15,189 nucleotides of DNA from Chloroflexota bacterium (GTDB taxonomy: Bacteria > Chloroflexota > Anaerolineae > Anaerolineales > Villigracilaceae). Under the pieces are notes generated by a model that worked only from the letters and a program-made list of their open reading frames with translations, did not search any database and was not told where the DNA came from. Below are positions 1 to 6,465 of the stretch, one piece after another; the first letter of the stretch is position 1, and each line of letters opens with the position of its first letter. The stretch lies in contig JACPVB010000230.1 in NCBI GenBank assembly GCA_016191985.1, forward strand, positions 1-15,189. The letters run 5' to 3'. The position numbers were made by a program, and so were the translations under genes.

Positions 1-143
1 AGGGAATTTTGTCCTTTGGCAAGGCACGCCAGTTGTGCGATATGACAAAATTCGAGTTCGGTGTTCTATTGGGCCAGCGCGGCGTGTCCCGCCACTATTC
101 GCAGGAAGATTTGCGGGATGACTTGACCTATGCTGGTCGTTAG
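1..143 (+). CDS. UPF0175-family antitoxin, C-terminal fragment (cut by window edge)
   Basis: An open frame enters from the left edge (first full codon at base 3) and ends at TAG 141-143. The visible 46 residues contain SFGKARQLCDMTKFEF followed by GVSRHYSQEDLRDDL. This is the layout of the UPF0175 C-terminus: a GKAAELAGMS-like helix-turn-helix, then a (Y/H)YxxEDLxxDL tail. UPF0175 proteins are usually antitoxins encoded just upstream of DUF3368 PIN toxins, and one follows here: its ATG at 130 overlaps this gene by 14 bases, which suggests translational coupling. By family precedent the protein would bind its own promoter and neutralise the toxin. The N-terminal half lies outside the window, so the start and full length are unknown. 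Confidence 0.8.
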   Translation, partial: GILSFGKARQLCDMTKFEFGVLLGQRGVSRHYSQEDLRDDLTYAGR

Positions 144-564
144 CAACACGTCCCCAGTCATGAATTTGGCAGCCGTGGATTTGTTGGATCTTCTACGACA
201 GCAATTTGGAGAAGTGGTCGTCCCTGCGGCGGTGATTGAAGAACTCAGGCTGGAATCAGATTATCCTGGAACAGATAAAATCCGTAATGCAATATCTGCG
301 GGTTGGCTTCGCCAGGAGAATGTTGAAAATAAACAAGTTGCTTTGGCTTTGAAACGCGAATTAGACAATGGGGAAGCGGAAGCGATAGCATTAGCACTCC
401 AATTACAAATTGATGTCATACTCATGGACGAACGGGAGGGTCGTTCTGTTGCGAAATCCATGGGGTTGAACCCAATCGGGATTCTTGGAGTTCTCGTAAG
501 AGCAAAGCAGGATGGATGGGGCGATCCATTCCGTCAAAGAGATCTTAAACAGATTGCGGAATGA
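130..564 (+). CDS. DUF3368 PIN-domain toxin, C-terminus displaced by a frameshift
   Basis: The 144-residue open frame begins VVSNTSPVMNLAAVDLL, the usual DUF3368 N-terminus (V-x-N/D-TSP-hydrophobic). It continues with VPAAVIEEL, the acidic LDNGEAEAIALAL segment and ILMDEREGRSVAKSMGL, then GILGVLVRAKQ, all in family order. PIN toxins are metal-dependent RNases with a cluster of acidic residues. The family pattern breaks after RAKQDGW. The expected tail (SVKEILNRLRNEAGFYIT) is present in another frame at 521-628. Removing one G from the GGGG run at 518-521 would give an intact protein of about 165 aa ending at TAG 626-628. The gene is therefore a recent pseudogene, a slippage-controlled gene or a sequencing error. 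Its start overlaps the upstream antitoxin. Family assignment is firm; whether it is functional is open. Confidence 0.85.
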   Translation: MLVVSNTSPVMNLAAVDLLDLLRQQFGEVVVPAAVIEELRLESDYPGTDKIRNAISAGWLRQENVENKQVALALKRELDNGEAEAIALALQLQIDVILMDEREGRSVAKSMGLNPIGILGVLVRAKQDGWGDPFRQRDLKQIAE

Positions 565-628
565 AGCTGGATTTTATATCACTGATGGTTTGATGCAGAA
601 TATTTTGTCTGTGCTTGGAGAGTTGTAG
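521..628 (+). pseudogene. Displaced C-terminal tail of the DUF3368 toxin
   Basis: Read from base 521, 35 codons encode AIHSVKEILNRLRNEAGF and then YITDGLMQNILSVLGEL before TAG 626-628. This matches the usual DUF3368 ending (SVKxxLDxLRxEAGFYIS...LxxxxLxxAGE). It is out of frame with the upstream ORF by one base, and the likely site is the G run at 518-521. It has no start codon or ribosome binding site of its own, so it is the remainder of the toxin gene and not a separate gene. Confidence 0.8.
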
Positions 629-729
629 CATTTACTCTAATCTTGAAAGTTCTGGGATATTCGATATCTAAATGATAGTTCCACAATCAAAGGCGCAATC
701 AGGGAGGACTCAAACAAAATGAAAACAAC

Positions 730-757
730 TTTCTTTCCTCTTTCCTCTTTCTTCATT
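730..757 (+). repeat. Heptanucleotide pyrimidine repeat upstream of xpt
   Basis: Four consecutive 7-bp units of the form YYTCTTT (CCTCTTT occurs twice exactly) lie in the 629-803 gap before xpt. The same type of unit occurs inside comEC at 10552-10579. The rest of this gap holds only weak promoter-like sequence and an unconvincing 15-codon ORF (719-766). No purine-riboswitch consensus was seen. Confidence 0.6.
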
Positions 758-803
758 CAGTCGTAAAATCCTGTAAAAATCTGTCTGGACAATCGGAGGC
801 TGA

Positions 804-1376
804 ATGAACGAATTGCAGGAACGTATTTTGAAAGAGGGGAAAGTGCTTGGCAATGGAATTTTAAAAGTAGATAGTTTTGTCAATCATCAAGTAGACCCAA
901 CTCTCATGGATGCCTGTGGGCGCATGTTCGCAAAACTCTTTGCGAATGTCGGCGCAACAAAAATTCTCACCGCAGAAATCTCGGGCATCGCCCCGGCCCT
1001 CACCACCGGCATTCACCTTGGCCTGCCCGTGGTGTACGCCCGCAAGACCAAACCCATCACCATGCCAGACCAGGTCTATCTCACCCTTGCACCGTCACAC
1101 ACCAAAGGCCGCATGGTCGAGCTGATCGTCTCTCCTGAATATTTAGCCAACAATGAAAAAGTCCTCATCATCGACGACTTCCTCGCCAGCGGACAAACCA
1201 TCCTCGGCCTTGCCCGTCTGGCTGAGGCTTCTGGCTCAAAAATTGTCGGCATCGGCGCATTGATCGAAAAGATTTTTGAAGGCGGCCGCGACGCATTGAA
1301 ATCTCTTAACGTACCCATCGAATCCATCGCCTGCATCAAGTCGCTGGATAACGGGGAAATCGAGTTCGTGGATTGA
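804..1376 (+). CDS. xpt: Xanthine phosphoribosyltransferase
   Basis: This 190-aa cytoplasmic enzyme transfers the phosphoribosyl group of PRPP to xanthine, giving XMP in purine salvage. The length equals that of known Xpt proteins and the sequence aligns end to end with the Bacillus type: ILKVDSFVNHQVDP (19-32), SGIAPALTTG (60-69), LPVVYARK (74-81), the PRPP-binding loop LIIDDFLASGQT (121-132) and the C-terminal GGRDAL segment. GGAGG at 795-799 lies four bases before ATG 804 and fixes the start. The next two genes are a HIT protein and guaA, which uses XMP, so the cluster forms a xanthine-to-GMP route. A purine riboswitch, common before xpt in Firmicutes, is not visible. The stop codon runs into a heptamer/palindrome element. 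Confidence 0.95.
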   Translation: MNELQERILKEGKVLGNGILKVDSFVNHQVDPTLMDACGRMFAKLFANVGATKILTAEISGIAPALTTGIHLGLPVVYARKTKPITMPDQVYLTLAPSHTKGRMVELIVSPEYLANNEKVLIIDDFLASGQTILGLARLAEASGSKIVGIGALIEKIFEGGRDALKSLNVPIESIACIKSLDNGEIEFVD

Positions 1377-1432
1377 TTACGGATTACGAATCACGCATTC
1401 CGTGATGCGTAATCCGTGAATCGTAATGCGTA
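1375..1432. repeat. Heptamer repeat array forming a near-perfect 55-bp palindrome
   Basis: Eight 7-bp units, each ending in CG (GATTACG twice, then AATCACG, CATTCCG, TGATGCG and so on), run from 1375 to 1430. Bases 1378-1432 are also almost identical to their own reverse complement. Possible stems include GGATTACG (1381-1388) with CGTAATCC, and ACGCAT with ATGCGT around a TCCGTG loop. The array starts in the xpt stop codon and covers the first ATG of the following gene. It could act as an RNA hairpin between the two genes, but no U-tract follows, so it is not a normal terminator. Confidence 0.75.
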
Positions 1433-1770
1433 CATTTCTTCGCCTTCGATTTATTACCCGCCTTATCGGCTGGATCTTCACTTACATGAGTTTCCTCATC
1501 CCAGTCACGCGCCTCCGTGAGACCTCGAACCTGTTTGCGTTTCATCATCCTTCTCCCAGCTATAAGTTTCACGTGCTCATTCTCCCCAAGCGTCAGGTGG
1601 ATTCCCTCATCAACCTCAACCCGCAAGACACCGCCTTCCTGACAGATTTATACGCCACCGTCCAAAGCCTCGTGGACGAATTCCATCTCAAAGCCTATCG
1701 CCTCATCGTCAACGGCGGCGAGTATCAGGATTTCCCGCATTTACATTTTCATCTCATATCGGATATGTAG
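1426..1770 (+). CDS. HIT-family nucleotide hydrolase/transferase-like protein
   Basis: A 114-aa protein. The HIT signature HφHφHφφ is clear at the C-terminus as HLHFHLIS (H105, H107, H109). It is preceded by FHVLILPKRQVDSL (48-61) and YRLIVNGG (91-98), the standard strand order of HIT hydrolases, which act on nucleoside phosphoramidates or dinucleoside polyphosphates. The substrate cannot be told. The first 25 residues are hydrophobic and basic, possibly a membrane anchor. ATG 1426 lies inside the palindromic repeat and has no Shine-Dalgarno sequence, so Met21 (1486, MSFLIPVTRL) is an alternative start. The protein is short for a HIT protein and ends three residues after the motif. Its place between xpt and guaA fits nucleotide metabolism. 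Confidence 0.75.
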   Translation: MRTFLRLRFITRLIGWIFTYMSFLIPVTRLRETSNLFAFHHPSPSYKFHVLILPKRQVDSLINLNPQDTAFLTDLYATVQSLVDEFHLKAYRLIVNGGEYQDFPHLHFHLISDM

Positions 1771-1795
1771 GGACAGGGCTTGCCCCTGTCCTTTT
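1771..1795 (+). terminator. Rho-independent terminator after the HIT gene
   Basis: GGACAGGG (1771-1778) pairs perfectly with CCCTGTCC (1784-1791) around a five-base loop, followed by TTTT. It begins directly after the HIT stop codon. The stem also resembles short dispersed palindromes (GGGACAGGG...) found between genes in many bacteria, so it may be a repeat used as a terminator. Confidence 0.65.
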
Positions 1796-1821
1796 GCCCT
1801 TGTTCTGACATTTACAATCAA

Positions 1822-1842
1822 GGGCGACCGCGAGGGTCGCCC
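1822..1842. repeat. GC-rich hairpin just upstream of guaA
   Basis: GGGCGACC (1822-1829) pairs with GGTCGCCC (1835-1842) around the loop GCGAG. It ends five bases before the AGGA Shine-Dalgarno of guaA. There is no T-run, so it is more likely a REP-like dispersed palindrome or a 5'-UTR structure that could affect guaA translation. Confidence 0.6.
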
Positions 1843-1857
1843 CTACAGGAATTAATT

Positions 1858-3393
1858 ATGAATTCAATTGCCATTCTCGATTTCGGTTCCCAATATGCCC
1901 AAGTTATCGCCCGCCGTGTGCGCGAGGCGCAAGTCTATTGCGAGTTATTTCCGTGGGATGCGCCGCAGGAAAAAATTCTATCCATCCATCCCAAGGGATT
2001 CATCCTCTCCGGCGGACCCAGGTCCGCTTATGAGGAGAACGCGCCTTATATTCAAAAATTCATCCTTGAATCGGGTTTGCCGATTTTGGGAATTTGCTAC
2101 GGTATGCAGGCCCTCACCGTCGCCCTCGGCGGCAAAGTGGACCCGTCCCCTCAGCGTGAATATGGTCATGCGGAAATTCAGCCGTTGATTCCGGGCACAA
2201 TGCTGGATGCGCTCTCCAAAGTCTGGATGTCTCACGGTGACAAAGTGACCCAATTGCCCGAAGGTTTCATGGCGCTTGCCAGGAGCGGCAACAGTCCTTA
2301 CGCAGCGATGGGTAACATGCAAAGAAAATATTTTGGCGTGCAGTTTCACCCCGAAGTGCATCACACCCCGAACGGCAGTGAACTGCTCAAACACTTCGCC
2401 ATTGACATCTGTGGCGTAAAAGCGGACTGGACTCCCGCCTCCATCATTGACGACAGCGTCAAACGAATTCGTGAACAGGTTGGGGACGCGCGCGTCCTTG
2501 CAGCGGTTTCGGGCGGCGTGGATTCATCGGTGGCGGCGGCGCTCGTCCACAAGGCTATTGGCGATCAATTGGTCTGTGTTTTCGTGGATACGGGACTCCT
2601 GCGCGCGGATGAAGGAGCGCAGGTCGCCTCCGCCTTTCGGGGCGGCCTGGGTGCTGAACTAATTACAGTGGACGCCGCTGACGAATTTTTGGGCGCGTTG
2701 AAAGGCGTCACGGATCCGGAACAAAAGAGAAAGATCGTCGGCGAGAAATTCATCCGCGTGTTTGAGCGCGAGGCAAAACAAATAGGACAGCCAAAATTTT
2801 TGGTGCAGGGAACGATTTATCCTGATGTCGTTGAGTCCTCCGCGCCGGATCGAAACAAAGCTGAAAAAATAAAAACCCACCATAACGTGGGCGGTCTGCC
2901 CGAGGATATGGAATTTGAACTCGTCGAACCGCTGCGCTATTTATTCAAGGATGAAGTCCGTTTGGTAGGGGAAGCGCTTGGGCTGAGTGAAATGCTTGTT
3001 TGGCGGCAGCCGTTCCCAGGTCCCGGCCTGACCGTGCGCTGCCTTGGGGAGTGTACGCCGGAGCGTGTATCCCGTCTGCGGGCGGCGGATAAAATCCTTC
3101 TTGAGGAATTATCCAAAGCAGGTTTTTTGGGAAAGGGTGCAAAGACTTCACAGGCTTTCATGGTTTTGCTCCCTGTGAGATCAGTTGGAGTGATGGGCGA
3201 CATGCGCACGTACCAGGAGGCGGCGGCCATCCGCGCCGTATCCACAGACGATTTTATGACCGCCGATTGGGCGCGCCTGCCCTTTGACCTCCTTGCAAAA
3301 ATATCGAGCCGCGTGGTAAATGAAGTGGAAGGAATCAATCGCGTGGTGTATGATATTACGAGTAAACCGCCTGCCACAATTGAATGGGAATAA
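1858..3393 (+). CDS. guaA: GMP synthase (glutamine-hydrolysing)
   Basis: A 511-aa cytoplasmic enzyme that converts XMP to GMP with ATP and glutamine. The class I glutamine amidotransferase domain (about 1-195) has the nucleophile C80 in GICYGMQ and the H164/E166 pair in FHPE. The ATP-pyrophosphatase domain begins at about 205 with the P-loop SGGVDSS (218-224). The C-terminal dimerisation domain holds RQPFPGPGLTVRCLGE and ends KPPATIEWE, the standard GuaA terminus. All expected motifs are intact and the length is normal. The frame is open from 1780, but ATG 1858 (MNSIAILDFGSQYAQ) matches the family N-terminus and has AGGA seven bases upstream. It lies downstream of xpt, whose product XMP is its substrate. 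A hairpin immediately upstream may affect expression. Confidence 0.97.
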   Translation: MNSIAILDFGSQYAQVIARRVREAQVYCELFPWDAPQEKILSIHPKGFILSGGPRSAYEENAPYIQKFILESGLPILGICYGMQALTVALGGKVDPSPQREYGHAEIQPLIPGTMLDALSKVWMSHGDKVTQLPEGFMALARSGNSPYAAMGNMQRKYFGVQFHPEVHHTPNGSELLKHFAIDICGVKADWTPASIIDDSVKRIREQVGDARVLAAVSGGVDSSVAAALVHKAIGDQLVCVFVDTGLLRADEGAQVASAFRGGLGAELITVDAADEFLGALKGVTDPEQKRKIVGEKFIRVFEREAKQIGQPKFLVQGTIYPDVVESSAPDRNKAEKIKTHHNVGGLPEDMEFELVEPLRYLFKDEVRLVGEALGLSEMLVWRQPFPGPGLTVRCLGECTPERVSRLRAADKILLEELSKAGFLGKGAKTSQAFMVLLPVRSVGVMGDMRTYQEAAAIRAVSTDDFMTADWARLPFDLLAKISSRVVNEVEGINRVVYDITSKPPATIEWE

Positions 3394-3435
3394 CAATTTA
3401 CGATTTGCGATTTTGAATTTACGATTGATGATTGG
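3394..3435. repeat. Heptamer repeat array after guaA
   Basis: Six degenerate 7-bp units of CGATTTx type start directly after the guaA stop codon; ATTTACGATT appears twice, at 3396 and 3417, exactly 21 bases apart. The array ends just before the GGGAG Shine-Dalgarno of the next gene and fills the whole intergenic space. Confidence 0.65.
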
Positions 3436-3444
3436 GAGATTGAA

Positions 3445-4386
3445 ATGAAATTTGATTTCGGGGAAGTGTTGGGTCGCATGTGGAAGATCGGCTGGAATCA
3501 CAAGGTGCTGTGGCTGTGGCAGATGCTGCCTGCTTTGACTGCGATTGTGTTCGTGCCTTTCTTTTTTCTTTCCAACCCGTTCTTTCTTACATCGACACTT
3601 GGACCTTTGAACGAGTTTATGTCAGAGCCGTGGGTGTCCATTGTGTTTGGTCTTGTAACCTTGCTTGCTTTTATACCATCCATATTTCTTGCGGTTGTTA
3701 TTCAATTGACAACAACCTATGGTGCGATGAAGGTTGAAAAAGGCGCAGAGAAACTTGCATTCCGCGAATTGTTCACTGAAAGCCTGCCATATTTCTGGCG
3801 CATATTGGGTTTGTACGCTATTTTTGGCGGCGTGTGGATGGTGATCTGGTTTGGCTTCATGGCCTTTTTTATGTTCACTTCCATTTTTACCTTTGGCCTG
3901 GGATTTATTTGTGTAATTCCCTTCTTTTTACTGCTAATTCCACTTTTGCTGGTCGGTTATTCTGTTTTGGAATTGGCGCAGGCTGCCATTGTTGCAGATG
4001 ACATGGGAGTTGTGGATGCCATTACTCATGGCTGGAAACTTTTCCGCATAAACTGGCTAGGAGTGGTTTTGTTGATGTTGCTTTTATATGTTGGAATGTA
4101 CATTGTTTCTATGATGATATCTCTTCCCATGATATTCCCCATGATGATGCTTCCCATGGGGATGAATCCCATGGGATTGAATCCGTCAAGTGATGTCAGC
4201 CCTATGATTTCTGTGCTCTTTCTGGTTTTCTTCACGATTATGTATATGCTGATGTATGTGGTTCAGGGAATTCTCATGACATTCTTCCAATCCGCCTGGG
4301 CCGTGGCATATTTGCGCATGAACCATAATTTAAATACTCCAATGATTTTGGAAAAATCCTCCGCGGAGGCAGGGCATGGAATTTGA
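3445..4386 (+). CDS. Multi-pass membrane protein of unknown function
   Basis: A 313-aa, strongly hydrophobic protein with about six membrane segments. These lie near residues 25-45, 65-90, 120-150, 155-180, 200-225 and 250-280. A short amphipathic N-terminus (DFGEVLGRMWKIGWNHKVLW) resembles the start of DUF975- and GPDPase-membrane-type proteins, which have a similar helix arrangement. Motifs such as ITHGWKLFRINWLGV and SAWAVAYLR also recall that superfamily, but no function follows. A methionine-rich stretch between the last helices comes from a 15-bp tandem repeat. ATG 3445 is supported by GGGAG six bases upstream. The base composition is more AT-rich than in flanking genes, as expected from Phe/Met/Leu content. 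It lies upstream of the VWA–FHA and PP2C genes and may share their transcript. Confidence 0.8.
   Translation: MKFDFGEVLGRMWKIGWNHKVLWLWQMLPALTAIVFVPFFFLSNPFFLTSTLGPLNEFMSEPWVSIVFGLVTLLAFIPSIFLAVVIQLTTTYGAMKVEKGAEKLAFRELFTESLPYFWRILGLYAIFGGVWMVIWFGFMAFFMFTSIFTFGLGFICVIPFFLLLIPLLLVGYSVLELAQAAIVADDMGVVDAITHGWKLFRINWLGVVLLMLLLYVGMYIVSMMISLPMIFPMMMLPMGMNPMGLNPSSDVSPMISVLFLVFFTIMYMLMYVVQGILMTFFQSAWAVAYLRMNHNLNTPMILEKSSAEAGHGI
4126..4182 (+). repeat. In-frame 15-bp tandem repeat encoding Pro-Met pentapeptides
   Basis: Three 15-bp units starting with CCCATG (4138, 4153 and 4168) follow a 12-bp partial unit at 4126. They encode PMIF, PMMML, PMGMN and PMGLN in the membrane protein. The 15-bp unit keeps frame, so the copy number can vary without truncation. 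Confidence 0.7.
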
Positions 4387-4472
4387 TTATGGATTTTTTA
4401 TCCCTCACCGCCTCACAGCGAAAAAATGAGAATCAGGTTATATTCAGTGCAGAATAAATCAAGGAATCATTT

Positions 4473-4526
4473 ATGAATTTCGATTTTGTTGAAGAAATCC
4501 TCATCCTTGTTGAGGCACATGCGTAA
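4473..4526 (+). promoter_or_regulatory. Possible 17-codon leader ORF overlapping the VWA–FHA start
   Basis: ATG 4473 has a good AAGGA seven bases upstream and reads MNFDFVEEILILVEAHA to TAA 4524-4526. The stop lies just past ATG 4519 of the VWA–FHA gene, in a different frame. That arrangement fits translational coupling, because ATG 4519 itself has only a closely spaced GAGG (4512-4515). The peptide has no recognisable domain. The rest of the 4387-4472 gap shows nothing firm. Confidence 0.4.
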
Positions 4527-6465
4527 ATTTTTTACCCTGCTCCTCAGCCTGAGTCTTTTGCTTGGCGCCGTGCCTTCTGCGCGCGCGCAGGAAACCCCTG
4601 CCTCTGCGACTCTCTACACTGTGGAGGCGTCCACCTTCCCAACCGTTTCCGGGCTTTTGGATGTATTTGACTCCCAGAAAATTTTCGCTTCAGGGATTAC
4701 CCCCGAAGCTGTTACCGTTATCGAGAATGGACAGCCGCTCCCGGCCGATTCGCTGAGTGAGATCGCCGTCCCGTTGCAGCTTGTAGTTGCCGTCAACCAG
4801 GGCGCGCCGCTGGATGCCCGCAATGCCAGCGGACTTTCGCGCTTCCAGCGCGTGGCGCAGGTGATCGTGCAGTGGGCGGAAAGCCGCCCGGAAAACCTGC
4901 CCGATGACCTCAGCCTCGTCAGCCAGGCGGGACCGGTCATCAACCATGCCAAAGCCGCGGATTTTGTTGTGGGGTTAAACGGCTTCCAGCCAGACCTGCG
5001 CGCCGCCACGCCCAATTTACAATCCCTTGCCACAGCCATAGAAACGGTCAACGCCCAAACGCCGCGCCTCGGCATGAAACGCGCTATCCTCCTCATCACC
5101 CCGCAGATGAGTGACCCGAATCTCGCCGCTTCCGTTGAGACCTTCATCCAGAGCGCTGTGCAAAGTAATATCCGTATCTTCGTCTGGTACGTGGATTCAA
5201 ACACGACCTTCACGAACACCGGCGCGGCCGTCTTCAACAACCTCGCCATTCAGACGGGCGGGGCCATGTTCCAATATTCCGGCGAGGAAAGATTCCCCGA
5301 CCCTGAAGCATATTTTTCCGCCCTGCGCCGCGTTTACACATTGACCTATACCTCACGCGTGAATGCGGCCGGGGAATACCCCGTCAGTGTGCAGGTTAAC
5401 TTGTCGTCCGGCGGTGTGATTACGAATGAGCAGAAATTCAATGTCGATATTCAGCCGCCCAATGCGTTCCCGGTCTCCCCGGCCTTGCAGATCACGCGCC
5501 AGGCCCCGGCAGAAGACCCATTCAATACTGAAATTCTCCTGCCCGAATCGCAGGAAATCGAAATCATCGTCGAATTCCCAGACGGGCATCCCCGTCCGCT
5601 GACGCGTACCACGCTCTACGTGGACGGCATCGCTGTGGATGAACATACTTCCGAGCCTTTCACCAAATTTACCTGGGATCTGACTTCCTACACAACGAGC
5701 GGCGAACACCAGATCATGGTCGAGGCGGTGGATGTGCTTGGTTTGAAGAAAACCAGCATGCCGCTCCCAGTCACGGTCACCGTCGTCAAACCGCCCAGTG
5801 GGCCCGCTGCCTTTCTTGCAAAATATCGCACGCCCATCACGTTTGGCTCGATTATTTTTGCCGGTTTGGTGCTTTTCTTTATTTTGCTGAGCGGGCGGCT
5901 GCGCATCCCAACTTTGCGCGCCGCACAGGAAGCACGCCGCGCCGAAGCGGACCCGCTCACCCAGTCCATCTCAATTGTGGAAGAGGCTGCGCCGGTTGCC
6001 GCGGCCCCTGCGGAAAAAACCAAAAAGCGGCGCACCCTTTCAAAGAAAACAGAATCAGCCTCAAAGCGCCGCCCCGAGCGGGTCAATGGGTCTGGCCTGG
6101 AGGCTGCGGCTTCTTTCATCCGCATCAACCCGGATGGGCAGGTGGCCCCAGTCGCGCCCATCCCGCTGGCCGAAAAGGAAATCGTCTTTGGCACCGATCC
6201 CGTGCAGTGCACCCAGATTTTGAACGACCCTTCCATCTCCTTGGTGCACGCCAGGCTGCGGCTGACGGATGACGGCGGTTATCTTTTGCAGGATAACAAT
6301 TCCATCGGGGGAACATGGGTGAATTACGAGCCTGTTCAACGCGACGGCTATCGTCTTGCGCATGGGGATATGGTACACTTTGGTCAATTAACATATCGTT
6401 TCATGCTCAAAGTGCCGCCAGCCATTCCCACCCCGAAGATCACTGTTCAACCCGTTGAAGAATGA
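4519..6465 (+). CDS. Exported VWA-like protein with one TM helix and a cytoplasmic FHA domain
   Basis: A 648-aa protein. It starts with a signal peptide (MRKFFTLLLSLSLLLG, cleavage probably after SARAQ). A von Willebrand A-like domain (about 85-300) has RAILLITPQMSD and IRIFVWYVDS strands. The metal-binding DxSxS is not kept: the equivalent place reads VNQGAP around N93. A beta-rich Ig-like section (about 325-430) with TTLYVDGIAVDEH follows, then a TM helix at about 440-459. A basic linker leads to a FHA domain (about 554-640) with SISLVHARL and NSIGGTWVN. FHA domains bind phosphothreonine. The topology is an outside sensor with an inside phosphopeptide reader. The stop overlaps the start of a PP2C phosphatase by ATGA. 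ATG 4519 is preferred over TTG 4486 because it begins a proper signal peptide. Confidence 0.85.
   Translation: MRKFFTLLLSLSLLLGAVPSARAQETPASATLYTVEASTFPTVSGLLDVFDSQKIFASGITPEAVTVIENGQPLPADSLSEIAVPLQLVVAVNQGAPLDARNASGLSRFQRVAQVIVQWAESRPENLPDDLSLVSQAGPVINHAKAADFVVGLNGFQPDLRAATPNLQSLATAIETVNAQTPRLGMKRAILLITPQMSDPNLAASVETFIQSAVQSNIRIFVWYVDSNTTFTNTGAAVFNNLAIQTGGAMFQYSGEERFPDPEAYFSALRRVYTLTYTSRVNAAGEYPVSVQVNLSSGGVITNEQKFNVDIQPPNAFPVSPALQITRQAPAEDPFNTEILLPESQEIEIIVEFPDGHPRPLTRTTLYVDGIAVDEHTSEPFTKFTWDLTSYTTSGEHQIMVEAVDVLGLKKTSMPLPVTVTVVKPPSGPAAFLAKYRTPITFGSIIFAGLVLFFILLSGRLRIPTLRAAQEARRAEADPLTQSISIVEEAAPVAAAPAEKTKKRRTLSKKTESASKRRPERVNGSGLEAAASFIRINPDGQVAPVAPIPLAEKEIVFGTDPVQCTQILNDPSISLVHARLRLTDDGGYLLQDNNSIGGTWVNYEPVQRDGYRLAHGDMVHFGQLTYRFMLKVPPAIPTPKITVQPVEE

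Noticed and set aside
719..766. 15-codon ORF (MKTTFFPLSSFFIQS) before xpt as a leader peptide
   Set aside because: Its codons come from the heptamer repeat and the GGAGG is about 12 bases away, so a real leader peptide is not supported.
629..803. Purine riboswitch upstream of xpt
   Set aside because: I could not find the conserved loop sequences or the three-way junction pairing; the gap is AT-rich with pyrimidine repeats.
1780..1857. Upstream start for guaA at 1780
   Set aside because: The extra 26 residues lie over two intergenic hairpins and do not match GuaA; ATG 1858 has a Shine-Dalgarno and the family N-terminus.
4486..4518. TTG start for the VWA–FHA gene
   Set aside because: ATG 4519 starts a standard signal peptide; the extra residues MLKKSSSLLRH add nothing and no ribosome site precedes them at good spacing.
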